The translations under genes and the position numbers were made by a program. From Hippophae tibetana (Eukaryota; Streptophyta; Magnoliopsida; Rosales; Elaeagnaceae), in NCBI GenBank assembly GCA_037013495.1, contig CM072802.1, forward strand, positions 49,961,275-50,025,274: DNA of 64,000 nt, in the 5' to 3' direction. Positions 1-10,354 of the stretch are shown in pieces (within the stretch, counting starts at the first letter, position 1; the number at the start of each line of letters is the position of its first letter). The notes beneath the pieces were generated by a model. The model did not search any database, was not told where the DNA came from, and saw only the letters and a list, made by a program, of their open reading frames with translations.

Positions 1-1734
1 TTTGAGGCATCACCAAAGCCAAGCTTGCCAACGGAAGTGCTAGCTATCCTAGATAAGTCACATGGGGTGATGCATGAGGCCTCGCCCAAACGGTTACCTC
101 CAAGGAGGGAGGTGGACCACAAAGTTGAGTTGGATCTTGACACAAGACCACAAACAATGAGTCCTTATCAGGTGGAAAAATCAGAGTCGCGCAGCGGAAG
201 TGTTGTGGCTGACTCACTAAGTCGAAAGGCGGAGCTAGCAGCCTTGAGTAGGCCAAGTAGTCCTCTACTGGAAAGGATCAAAGAAGGGTTGGAGCATGAT
301 GCCCTTGCTCAAAACCTCCTTGCCCTCATCAAGGAAGGAAAGACGAGACGATTTTGGCTGAGTGACGGACTACTCTATGCCAAGCAGAATCGCATCTTCA
401 TGCCAAAATGGGGGAGCTTAAGGAAAGAGCTTATTAAAGAGTGTCATGATTCCCTATGGGCTGGACACCCAGGAATGAGACGCACCCTTGCTTTGATCAA
501 GTCAATCTACTATTGGCCTCAACTTCGGGACGACGTGGAAGCTTATGTACAGACTTGTCTTGTGTGTCAACAAGACAAGATAGAGCAGCATGCACCTGGA
601 GGGTTGTTGGAACCGCTTCCTATTCCAGAGAGACCATGGGAGAGCGTCTCTATGGATTTCATCACTTGTCTGCCAAAATCAGAGGGCTTTGGCAGCATTA
701 TTGTCGTCATCGACCGCTTCAGCAAATACGCAACATTCATACCTGCCACAATGGACTGCACGGCAAATGAGACGGCACATTTGTTCCTCAAGAATGTTGT
801 GAAGCATTGGGGAATTCCTTCCAATATCGTGAGTGATCGAGACCCACGATTCACGGGGGAATTTTGGACGGAACTATTCAAGCTGCTGGGATCAGACTTG
901 AATTTCTCCCCAAGCTTTCACCCACAAAGTGACGGAAAAACGGAGCGTGCCAATGTGTTGCTGGAGTTATATCTCAGGCACTTTGTGAGTGCTAATCAAT
1001 GGGATTGGGCGAAGCTGTTAGATGTAGCCCAATTCTCTTACAATTTACAACGGAGCGAGTCTACCGCGAAGAGTCCCTTTGAGATCGTCATGGGGCAGCA
1101 ACCCATGACTCCTCATGCCTTGCCCACAAGTTATGAAGGGAAGAGTCCTGCTGCCTTCAAATTTTCCAAGGCGTGGCATGAACAAGCTGAGTTGGCCCGA
1201 GCCTATCTTAATAAGGCATCTAAGAAGATGAAGAAATGGGCTGACAAGAAAAGGAGGATGGTGGAATTTCATGAAGGCGATTTGGTCCTTGTAAAACTAT
1301 TGCCCCAACAGTTTAAGTCCTTGCGGAAGGTTCATAAGGGGTTAGTGCGGAAGTATGAAGGACCATTTCTAGTCCTCAAGAAAGTCGGTAAGGTGTCCTA
1401 CAAGCTGCAACTCCCTCCAAAGCTCAAAATTTATCCGGTCTTTCATGTAAGCATGCTAAAACCTTATTATGGAGACAAGGAAGACATGAGTCGAGGAGAA
1501 TCCAAGAAAGCGCCTACCGCAATGGTAACCTCTTTTGATAGGGAAGTGGACTCAATCTTGGCGGATCGTCTGATCCGGCGTAGAGGTGTACCAAGTTATC
1601 GGGAATACTTGGTCAAATGGAAGAATGCTCCGGATGTAGAGACAAGCTGGGAACCTGAGGATTCTTTGTGGCAATTCAAAGATGACATAGAAAGGTTCAA
1701 GCTTGAAGGCGCGACGAGGGCGTCGCAAACTTGA
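1..1734 (+). pseudogene. Ty3 chromovirus polyprotein, 3' part (integrase + chromodomain), RT deleted
   Basis: The frame is open from base 1, so the gene enters from outside the window. About 577 codons are visible, ending at TGA 1732-1734. Counting from the TTG at 25, residues 11-48 match the linker that normally precedes reverse transcriptase (PPRREVDHKVEL), yet residue ~58 is already the end of RNase H (VVADSLSRK). The whole RT and most of RNase H are therefore missing without a frame break. The integrase looks complete: zinc residues H141, H148, C178, C181; DDE residues D211, D271, E307 with 35 residues between the last two; then a GPY/F-like module (KYEGPFLVLKKVGKVSYKL). A chromodomain with EYLVKWKNAPDVETSWEP closes the protein; in this family it guides integration to modified histones. 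The copy could supply integrase in trans at most. Assignment to the chromovirus clade is firm; the sublineage is not determined. Confidence 0.93.
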
Positions 1735-1745
1735 GTGGGGGAGGG
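1733..1745 (+). other. Polypurine tract of the chromovirus
   Basis: A purine-rich run (gagtgggggaggg) lies directly before the TG that opens the LTR at 1746. It overlaps the stop codon. This is the usual site for plus-strand DNA priming in LTR elements. Confidence 0.75.
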
Positions 1746-1898
1746 TGTCACGTCCGGCTCAAATTGTCCCTAAAAATCCAAACAAATGATGGTTGCCTAA
1801 AGGATCTAGACTATTCTACATGGAAATTTCTAGAGTTGCCTAGAGATGTCTAGAAAGAGCTAGCGTTGGATGGACTCAACTCAAGCAAGAAGACCCTA

Positions 1899-2121
1899 GA
1901 ATATTCTAGAGCACACTGGAGAGTGCTAGAATGGACTGGAATATTCTAGAACATGCCGGATGATTCATGAAGGATGTAGAAGCCGCTGGAAGCTTACGGA
2001 ACATCCCGAAAGGTGCATGAAGGAACTAGACAAACCTAGAAGACTCTAGAGTTGGCTAGAAGGTCCTAGACCCTTATGGCATAGTGTACATAAAACAAGA
2101 ACTCTCTTGTATATTCTAGAA
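1899..2121 (+). promoter_or_regulatory. Heat-shock-element-like sites in LTR U3
   Basis: Three sites fit the heat-shock factor consensus of alternating GAA and TTC at 5-bp spacing. 1939-1951 reads GAA-TA-TTC-TA-GAA, a perfect three-unit element. 1899-1911 has the same first two units with the third as GAG. 2114-2121 is TTC-TA-GAA. All lie 50-270 bp upstream of the TATA box at 2171. Function is inferred from the consensus only. Confidence 0.5.
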
Positions 2122-2170
2122 GCTAGAAGAATCTAGAAAGTGGTGGATAGCCTTAAGCTTAGAGCCACAC

Positions 2171-2178
2171 TATAAATA
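2171..2178 (+). promoter_or_regulatory. TATA box in chromovirus LTR
   Basis: TATAAATA in the middle of the LTR, the expected place for the U3 promoter. Transcription would start roughly 30 bp downstream, in front of the R-U5 part. Confidence 0.6.
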
Positions 2179-2379
2179 GACCCATTGGTCTTCATTTGTA
2201 ATCATCTTGGGAATTCTTAGCATCTTGTAAGATAAACTCTCTCTAGAGCAATACAAAGCATTCTTTGCAAACTCTCTTTCTATTCTCTTTGGAGTTTCAT
2301 GCAGATTCAAAGGCAGGCTTAGTGCAACGGACGGTGCTAAGTGCCGCACGATCTCTACTTGAAAAATAAGGTCGTGACA

Positions 2380-4207
2380 CTTGGCTCACTTAAATGTTTA
2401 TTAATGCCTTGAGGTCGTTTTATAAACTGCAAAGTGGTAAACCAACATAATTGAGCAATATTAATGACATCATGCGTAAACTAGCACTTTTTGAGAAACT
2501 CTAGCCTGCCTAAATTTTATACATATAATTAATGGTTTTGTGCTTTTACAAAAAAAGAAAAATAGAAAGAAAAGTAATGGAGATCGAGGTGTTGGTCAAG
2601 TTTATGTTTTCAAGTGCTAACCAATATTCTTAAAATATTACAAATATTCTCAAGATCGTACACAATGAATATATTTGGAATATCATATTTGAAAGTTTAT
2701 AAGATATAGATCTACTTAACCTACAAGAAAGTGAATAAGTTATTTTTAATTTTTACCAATTTATAATTTAATAACCTTAACAAAGCGGTCATGCATGCAA
2801 TCGTGTGTAAAAATAAAATGCAGAAATAAAGAATAGCATACAATATTTTTAGGTGAAAACAACTTAGGCCACAACCACAACCTAAGAGGAAAACCACTAG
2901 ACCACCTAACTTTCCACTATGAAAAAAAATGTTCAAGTACAAACTCGGTCTTATGCTACCCTCCCTAGGATAATGCTCTAATGTACCTTACTTATGAGTC
3001 TCTACTCTGTTTTCACAGTTTCTAATATTAGTGTGAGTGGTTTCCAAACCAATGTTCCAATAAGTTTCCCGCTAATCAAACATGTTCCCGAATTAACTAC
3101 AAAATGGTTAGCACAAAAACACAAGTGCTCATGTGTGTTATATACTAGATTTAATAATGAATAATCCTAACTAGATGATTCATATGTCACTTAAATCAAA
3201 TCAACTAGTAAATCCTAGAGCAAAAAAGATCAAACACAAATTCAATAAAAATAGCTTCTTTAATGATTATTAATCAAATTAAATAACTATGATATGAAAA
3301 AAATAATTATTTGATCTAACAATTTAAGAACAAAAATAAAGAAAAATCCAGAAGAACATATTATCAAAAAATCATAAACTAATTAGACTTATTAATCAAT
3401 CGAACATAACCATCAATATTTGATAGATTAACTAAATAACAAAGCCTAACAAATTATGATATTATATTTGTAAAATAAAAGAGAGAAATTAAGAAGAATA
3501 AAATAATGCTCTTGTGTGGTTGATTGAAACAATAAGCAATAAGTTTTATTTATAGGAAAAATTAAAACCCTTAATCTTATGTAATTGATAAATATATTTT
3601 CTATTACAAATAAGATTAGTAATATTCATTAATTAAGAATACTCTTATATAAGTGATAAATATCATTTCTATTACAAATAGGATTAGTAATACTCACTAA
3701 TTAAGATGACTCATATTTAAAGAAGAGTTCTTTTAAAATAGACTCATTAATCATGAATATTCCTATTTAAAAAAGAGTTATTTTAAAGTATATTTTATGT
3801 TATCTTTTAGGCTAAGTTTAAGCTATAATTTAGAGTATATCTTACATAATATTTTAGCATATATCTTATTCTATATTTTAGCATAAAATTTTTTGAAACA
3901 ATAATAATTCCAGATTTATAAATATTTGTTATTAAATACGTAAGTCCAATCCTATGTGTTATAGTTATAACAGATATACTTGAAGTATGACTATCTAAAA
4001 TTTTGACGTTTCTTCAACTTTGCTTGATAGACTTGATATCGAACTTAAAAATAAGTTTACAGGTAAATATTTTATCTATGAAAATAGCCAACGCTTATAA
4101 TCCTTACAATATTGGATGCAATGAACAATTTAAAAAGCAATTTTTTTTTAGTTAATTTTAGGTCTTTTATGTTTAACAATTTTTGTTTTAGTGAATTGTG
4201 AGTTTTT
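2380..4207. other. AT-rich spacer with no recognisable gene
   Basis: About 1.8 kb between the chromovirus LTR and the Athila-like element. No ORF has a recognisable domain. Apart from a 68-bp tandem duplication near 3587 I see only AT-rich, low-complexity DNA. Confidence 0.6.
3587..3722. repeat. 68-bp tandem duplication
   Basis: Two adjacent copies of a 68-bp unit beginning gataaatat, at 3587-3654 and 3655-3722. They share the core ctattacaaata(a/g)gattagtaat and differ at scattered positions. Confidence 0.7.
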
Positions 4208-4212
4208 ATATG
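4208..4212. repeat. Left target-site duplication ATATG
   Basis: ATATG directly precedes the LTR start at 4213. The same five bases follow the 3' LTR at 14520-14524. The match fixes both ends of the Athila-like element. Confidence 0.85.
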
Positions 4213-4864
4213 TGATAACTCTATGTTTCAGAGTTATTTTTTATAATTTATTAATTATAATTGTTATGTTCTTAATGTATTTAGTTAATTTTAAGTTCTT
4301 AAATCATTATTTACTGTTAGTTTTTATAGAAATATATTTTTAAAAAAATTTAAAGAATTTAAATTAAAAAAAGACTTAATTGGAAATAACAAAAGTTTAA
4401 AAATTTAATTTGAATTAAAAGAGGACTTAATTGCAAATAAAAAAATTTGGAAATTTAATTTCAATTAAATTAAAGGACTTAAAAGCAATTAACAAAACTA
4501 TTGTTTTTCTGCGCAGAGAAGGATTACCACGCGCGTCATTGTCAATGCGCCTCATGCACCATCATATCAAAAAATCAACGGTGATGATCAGGCGAGTGAG
4601 ATGCAAGCACTACACATGTGATTGGCCATATTTCCAACTATGACACACTATTCAGCGCGCAGAGTGGGGTCCACCTATTTGCGTAGTCCGACGTGCAAAG
4701 TGGGACCCATCCAACTATCGATTGTTTGGATAAAATTAGTTTGAAACCATTTTAGTACTTAACAAATATTAGTAACAAATCTCTGTGGGAATGATATCTT
4801 ACTTATTATTTATTACTTGTGATCATGTATACTAGCACATTCATGTTCTCTTAAAGAGACAACA
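4213..4864 (+). repeat. 5' LTR of Athila-like element (internally deleted)
   Basis: The LTR starts TGATAACTC and ends GACAACA. It matches the 3' LTR (12688-14519) at both ends but is 652 bp against 1832 bp. About 1.14 kb, corresponding to 13221-14363 of the 3' copy, is missing at about 4704, where gggaccca runs straight into tccaactatcg. The loss must postdate integration, because LTRs are copied from one template. Confidence 0.88.
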
Positions 4865-4870
4865 AGTTTT

Positions 4871-4890
4871 TGGCATCGTTGCCGGGGATT
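4871..4890 (+). other. Primer-binding site (tRNA-Asp type)
   Basis: The 20 bases beginning tggcatcgttgccgggga, six bases after the LTR end, complement the 3' end of plant tRNA-Asp (family consensus TGGCGCCGTTGCCGGGGATC) with two or three mismatches. It marks the start of minus-strand synthesis. Confidence 0.8.
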
Positions 4891-5125
4891 TGTTTTACTA
4901 TTTTTTTATATTAATACCAATCAATATAATTTTAGTTCAAACCTTTTATTTATGTGTTTATTTTTATTTTTACTTTAATAGATTTATTTTTTTGATTTTC
5001 AGATAAATTGGGACTTTGTATGCGACGTATAAGAAATCTTGACATTGTTCGGTTGGATTTAGAAATTGAGAGAACTATTTTAAAATTAAAAAAAATATAA
5101 GCAAGAAACTTCAAAACATCGAATT

Positions 5126-5503
5126 ATGGATGAGGAAATTCCTGAAGTGGAAGAACCAAGATCTTTAAGAGACTATGCAGTGCCTATGGTTGGTGGAATT
5201 CATTCGAGCATTAGAAGACCAGCAATTCAAGACAACAATTTTGAGATTAAACCTCTGATCATTCAAATAATTCAAACGTTAGTTCAATTTGGGGGCTTAC
5301 CCCACGATGACCCAAACTCTCATATAGCCAATTTTTTAGAGATTTTTTACACCTTTAGGCATAAAGGAGTCACTGATAATGCTATCCGGTTGAGACTTTT
5401 TCCTTTTTCACTTAGGGATAAGGCAAAGAGTTGGTTGAGTTCATTGCCATGTAGTTCTATCACTACTTGGGATGATTTGGCTCAAAAATTCTTAGCCTTC
5501 TAG
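5126..5503 (+). pseudogene. Athila-like gag, N-terminal part
   Basis: 125 codons from an ATG 235 bp after the primer site. The motifs NNFEIKP, GGLPHDDPNSHIANFLEIFYTF, and RLRLFPFSLRDKAKSWLSSLP with TTWDDLAQKF are the retrotransposon gag capsid core typical of Athila elements. The reading ends at TAG 5501-5503 just after the core. The next readable sequence is already the gag-protease linker, so most of the C-terminal gag, including any zinc knuckle, has been deleted. It cannot form a normal capsid protein. Confidence 0.85.
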
Positions 5504-6366
5504 ATAGTCTCAAGCCTTACACTCCACCAATTCCCTTTCCTCAGCGCTTCCATAAGAAAAAGCTTGATAAGCAGTTTCCCAAGTTTCTTGAAGTATTTAA
5601 AAAGCTTCATATTAACATTCCTTTTGCTGATGATTTGGAGAAAATGCCTAGTTATGTCAAATTTATGAAGGACATCTTGTCTTAGAAGAAAAGGTTAGGT
5701 GATTTTGAGATAGTTGCTCTTATAGAGAAGTGTAGCGCCATCCTTTAGAAGAAGCTACCACATAAGCTTAAAGATCCAGAAAGTTTCACCATTCCTTGTA
5801 CTATTGGTGAGAAATTCTTTGGTAGAGCTCTGTACGATCCGAGTGCCAGCATTAATTTGATGCCACTTTCGATCTATCAGAGACTTAAACTAGGAGAAGC
5901 ACACTCGACTTTTGTAACTCTTCACCTTATAGATAGGTCTCTGAAGTACCCAAGAGGCATTATAGAGGATGTTCTTGTGAAGGTAGACAAGTTTATCTTT
6001 CCTACAGATTTCATAATTCTTGATATGGAGGAAGACAAAGAGATCCTTATCATTCTCGGGAGACCATTTTTAGCAATGGGTAGGACTTTGATTGATGTTC
6101 AAAAATGGGAGCTCATCATGAGAGTTCAAGACCAAAAGGTAACTTTCAATGTTTTTAAAGCTATGAAAATTCCAGGTGAATCTGATGATTGTTTTAGAGT
6201 TGACATGGTGAATGAGCTAGTTGAAAGCAACTTCATGGAAAACTTGACTACTGATTCTTTAGAAGTTGTGCTTATGAATGCTAATGTTATTGATAACCTT
6301 GAATCTCTTAGTATATTAAGTTACTTAAAGCATCTCTATAACTCTTTAGTTCTCAAACTAAAGTAG
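5504..6366 (+). pseudogene. Athila-like gag end and aspartic protease
   Basis: Broken coding sequence in the frame of 5857-6366. It reads through TPPIPFPQR, FPKFLEVFKKLHINIPF, then two TAG stops (near 5682 and 5747), then FTIPCTIG and the protease core ASINLMPLS. The usual catalytic D-L/T/S-G triplet appears as D-P-S, so the active-site loop is altered. Downstream LGRPFLAMGRTLIDV matches the family's second conserved block. The frame changes before RT at about 6330-6345. Not functional. Confidence 0.82.
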
Positions 6367-6380
6367 ATGCATCACAAGTT

Positions 6381-7530
6381 GTGACACCATTTAAAACTAC
6401 TCATTCGAAGCCATCTGTGGAAACAAAACCATTATTAGAACTTAATCCAATGCCTAACCATCTACGATATGCTTATTTGGGTGAAATGTCTACTCTGCCT
6501 GTGATTATTTCATCCTCTCTAGATGAAGATCAAGAAAATAAGTTGTTAAAAGTGTTGAGAAATTACAAGATAGCTTTAGGGTGGTCTATAGCTGATATTA
6601 AAGGGATCAACCCTTCATTATGCATGCATAAGATCTTGTTTGAGGAAGATTACAAGCCTACTATTGAGCCTCTATGTTGTTTGAATCCAATCATGAAAGA
6701 TGTAGTGAAATACGAGATCATTAAGTGGTTAGATGCAGGTATTATTTATCCCATTTCAGATCGCTCTTGGGTTAGCCCAATTCATTATGTGACAAAGAAA
6801 GGAGGAATTACAGTGGAGCCTAATAGCAACAATGAGCTTATTCCCATAAGAAAAGTGACGGGTTGGCGAGTCTGCATGGATTATCGAAAGCTCAACAAGG
6901 CTACTCGCAAGGATCATTTCCCTCTTCCATTTATTGATCAGATTCTTGATAGATTGGTAGGACATTCATTCTATTGTTTCTTGGATGGATATTCTGGATT
7001 CAACCAACTTGCTATCGCTCCCGAGGATCAAGAGAAGACCACTTTCACTTGTCCATATGGAACTTTTGCTTTTCGGAGAATGCCTTTTGGACTTTGCAAT
7101 GCCCCAACTACTTTTCAAAGGTGTATGATGACTATCTTTTCAGACACGGTGGAAAATTTTATTGAGGTATTTATAGATGACTTCTCAGTTTTTGGTGATT
7201 CATTTGATATGTGTCTGCATAACCTTTCTTTGGTCCTACATAGATGTGAAGAGAAAAACTTGGTGTTAAATTGGGAAAAGAGTCATTTCATGGTACAAGA
7301 AGGTGTTGTTCTCGACCATCTAATTTCTTCTAAAGGAATTGAAGTGGATAGGGCAAAGATTGAGACTATTGAGAAGCTACCGCCTCCAACATCTGTCAAA
7401 AGAATTAGAAATTTTCTTAGTCATGCAGGATTCTACAGGCGATTCATCAAGGAGTTTTCCAAGATCTCTAAGCCTCTTTGCAATCTTTTGGAGAAAGATA
7501 CGAAATTCACGTTTGATGAAGATTGCCTAG
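6381..7530 (+). pseudogene. Athila-like reverse transcriptase, 5' portion of split pol
   Basis: The frame at 6381 begins with GTG and continues an open reading from upstream, so no true start lies here. Counting from it, the RT domain spans about residues 100-385: the substrate loop with GWRVCMDYRKLNKATRKDHFPLP, D202 in LDGYSG, MPFGLCNAPTTFQ, and the catalytic box FIDD at 264-267 (FIDD replaces the commoner YVDD, as is usual in Athila). It then reaches the connection region (FDEDCL) and stops at the insertion point, base 7530. The next codons come from the inserted LTR. The RNase H half resumes at 9530. The RT core itself has no stop, so it may have been intact when the LTR landed. Confidence 0.9.
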
Positions 7531-7814
7531 TGATGAGTGCTCAAAAAGCACTAAAATAATCATGATTTTATGCACATTAATTATTTAAAATATATATATT
7601 TATATGTTTTATCATATATTTATATAAATTTGTCTTTTTTGGAATCACGGGTATTTTTATTGTTTTTCAGGTATTTTGGCTTAAAAACGTAACTTAAAGA
7701 CTCAAAGAGGAATACTTGAAGCAATACATCACAAATATATTAATAAATAAATGGGAAAAGGTCAACAAATATGCAAAAAATGGACAAAATAAGTCAAAAA
7801 TATCAAAAAGGAGA

Positions 7815-8000
7815 AAAACGCGTTGCCGCGCCGCCCTGCCGCCCAGCCGCGCGCGCAGCAGCGCCCAATCCCGCGCCAAGCTGTGCGTGGCTACTGTTCA
7901 TCCGCGCAGAACTGCGCGTGCGGATACTGTTCATCCGCGCACGCCCAGCTGCCTCCGCGCACGCCGATGCCCGTTTCGCCCCATTTTTCACGTGCAGCCG
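7815..8000 (+). other. GC- and CpG-rich island in the solo LTR
   Basis: About 185 bp of very CG-rich sequence stands out from the AT-rich surroundings. It contains a direct repeat of tactgttcatccgcgca (about 7893 and 7925). Several frames are open by chance through this GC-rich tract; I do not regard them as genes. Confidence 0.7.
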
Positions 8001-8112
8001 CCCCATGACGTCATGATGACATCATCAATGACCTCAGCATTTCCATTACGCGTTTTTACATTTTTTTAACATTTTTTTACTCATTTTTTCTCTCCATCCT
8101 CACCTATAAATA
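7989..8112 (+). promoter_or_regulatory. Solo-LTR promoter: G-box, TGACGTCA, TATA
   Basis: CACGTG at 7989-7994 and TGACGTCA at 8006-8013 are palindromic cores of the kind bound by plant bZIP factors. TATAAATA follows at 8105-8112 and a polyadenylation signal AATAAA at 8328-8333. The spacing fits a compact U3 promoter. Activity is inferred, not shown. Confidence 0.5.
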
Positions 8113-9164
8113 CCCCCATTCCCTTCACTTCAAAACACACCTTCAACACCTCCAAATACATTCTTTTCTCTCTTTTCTTAGATTTTTAGGTTTCTTTAGT
8201 TTTTCTTAGTTTTTCTTATGTTTTCTTAGTTTTTAGCTTTTCTTAGTTAATTTCTCTTAGTTTTAGAGTTCTTCCCTTTTTAGGGAAGAACTTGTTATGT
8301 TTTTGTAATATTTTAGCTTTTTGATTCAATAAATGGGAGTGCAAATTCTGCTTGGAGTTTTTCCAGCAACGGGAATAGCGTCGAAGTTCTGTAAGGATTT
8401 TATTTTCTTTACAGTTATTTTTATGCTTTATTCTTACATGTTATATTTAATTTGTCTGTGATTAAATTTAACTGTGCTGGCTGTTTAGTAAACATGATGT
8501 AATAATAACGTTGTTATGCTTGCGAAATATTAAATAGGTAAAAATCTCTAAAATGAATTGATTTTGTTTTTATTCATGATTTTAAATTAAGAATGTTAGA
8601 GAGAAATATATTATTTTTCATTACAAACTTAAACCTGAAAATTAGATTTTAAGGTTTAGTTATCCGGTCTAATTTAGAGTAGTGCTCTTTTATTTGATGG
8701 TACAATCGCCCGGTAGTTAGAGTGAAGCTCTATTTCAAAAGTTTTTATAAGAATTATTATCTGAAAATGTATTGACGACATGTTTTCGGTAGTGGTTTTA
8801 AAACTTGAAAGTTATTACTCTGATAACTAAATTCTTAGGTTTAATTTGGACACCTTGAATAAAGTTTAAATTGTCTAACCCCACCAAAGGTGGCATTTAA
8901 ATGGTTCATTTTCAATCTCTTAGAAAAAGGAATTAATTTAATTAAGCAAATTAGTTATCAACCCCATCCATAGGTGTTAATTGATTTGTTTAGTTAACAA
9001 AGAATATCTAACCCCACCAAATGTGGTATTTATATAAAAAAGAGAGAATCAATAAAATATCAATTTATATCTTTAATAACCTAGATAATATGAGCAAGCA
9101 TAATTAATTTAGTTATTACATCCATAAATACTCCACTATTATAAATGATAAAATTTGCATAAAT

Positions 9165-9302
9165 ATTTATTGAATCTGTATCTATGTTTATTTTTATGTT
9201 ATTAGATTATATTTATTGAATCTGTATCTATGTTTATTTTTATGTTATTAGATTATATTTATTTAATCTGTATCTATGTTTATTTTTATGTTATTAGATT
9301 AG
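9165..9302. repeat. Three 46-bp tandem repeats in solo LTR
   Basis: The unit begins atttattgaatctgtatc and occurs at 9165-9210, 9211-9256 and 9257-9302. The copies are nearly identical, so the amplification is recent or recently homogenised. Confidence 0.85.
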
Positions 9303-9529
9303 AAACACACAAAAAACCAAACTATCGTGACAGGATGTTTAGGATTTAATTTCGTTTTTAAAAGTTTGAATAATAAATTAAAAACCACACACATTCCTTC
9401 CTTAGATCGACCTTGGGAGTATACTTATCATTTTCTTCGAAATGATTCGTGCACTTGCGAGAGTTTTATAAATATTAAAACCAAAGTATTGGCAAGAATC
9501 GGCGATGCCGGTTTTCGCTCATCACCTAG

Positions 9530-10354
9530 TAGCTTTTCCAGCATTGAAAGAGAAGCTGATCACTGCTCCCATCATTATGCACCAGATTGGAATCTACCTT
9601 TTGAGCTCATGTGTGATACTAGTGAATTTGTAGTTGGAGTTGTTTTGGGACAACGAAAAGAGAGAGTTTTCCATGCCATATACTATGCCAGCAAAACTTT
9701 GACCAATGCTCAACTGAATTATGCTACCACAGAAAAAGAGTTACTTGCTATTGCATATGCGTTTGAAAAGTTTGATCCTATCTAATAGGTACTAAGGTGA
9801 TAGTTTACACTAATCATTCTACAATAAAATATCTTATTTCTAAGAAATATGCAAAATCGAGATTGATTAGATGGATACTCTTACTGCAAGAATTTGATTT
9901 GGAGATCAAGGATAAGAAGGGAATTGAGAATCAAGTGGTAGATCATCTATCTAGATTGGAGAATAATGATGGTGTCTTGGTTAAGACTATCATTGGTGAG
10001 ACTTTCCCAGATGAGCAACTATTTTCCTTTGATCATAGAAGTGTGCCATGGTACGTAGACTATGTCAATTATATTGTAAGCAATGTGCTTCCACCTAATT
10101 TATCTTTCCAGCAGAAGAAGAAATTCTTACAAAATGTCAAGTATTATGTATGGGATGAGCCTTTTTTGTTTAAGCAGTGTGCCAATAAAATTATTAGAAG
10201 GTGTGTTCCAAAGGAAAAAATTGAAGACATACTTAGGCATTGTCATTCTTCAGCCTATGGGGGTCATTTTGGAGGAGAAAGAACAGTGGCTAAGGTTCTT
10301 CAATCAGGTTATTACTGGCTAAATCTATTTAAAGATGCACATTTCTTTGTCTAA
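9530..10354 (+). pseudogene. Athila-like RNase H and integrase zinc finger
   Basis: Continuation of pol after the solo LTR. It reads APDWNLPFELMCDTSE, YASKTLTNAQLNYATTEKELLAI and [12 protein letters not shown], the RT-linked RNase H core, then HLSRLE and the integrase N-terminus. Single-base deletions shift the frame near 9580 and near 9770. The zinc-finger histidines are present ([16 protein letters not shown]). Two stops (TAA TGA at about 10352-10357) sit just before the CDRC pair that would complete the HHCC finger. Confidence 0.85.

Larger units (their letters stand above)
1746..2379 (+). repeat. 3' LTR of the chromovirus
   Basis: The 634-bp block starts TGTCACG and ends CGTGACA, a perfect 7-bp terminal inverted repeat with the canonical TG...CA ends. 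It follows the polypurine tract directly. It contains a TATA box at 2171-2178 and is unusually rich in the pentamer CTAGA (about sixteen by hand count, 1805-2137). The partner 5' LTR and the target duplication lie outside the window, so the insertion cannot be dated here. Confidence 0.88.
7531..9524 (+). mobile_element. Nested solo LTR (Athila-type) inside pol
   Basis: This 1994-bp block begins TGATGAGTG and ends CGCTCATCA, so the ends are inverted repeats with TG...CA termini. It is flanked by CCTAG on both sides (7526-7530 and 9525-9529). Removing it with one CCTAG rejoins FDEDCL-VAF-ALKEKL in frame, the normal RT-RNase H transition. It carries U3-R-U5 features (TATA 8105-8112, AATAAA 8328-8333) and no coding domain. 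It is therefore read as a solo LTR left by recombination between the two LTRs of a full element. Confidence 0.88.

Noticed and set aside
2721..2942. 73-codon hydrophobic ORF on the minus strand
   Set aside because: No domain, AT-driven composition, no promoter or splice context; typical chance ORF.
7694..8069. Several overlapping Arg/Ala/Pro-rich ORFs on both strands
   Set aside because: All arise from the CG-rich island of the solo LTR, where stop codons are rare in every frame.
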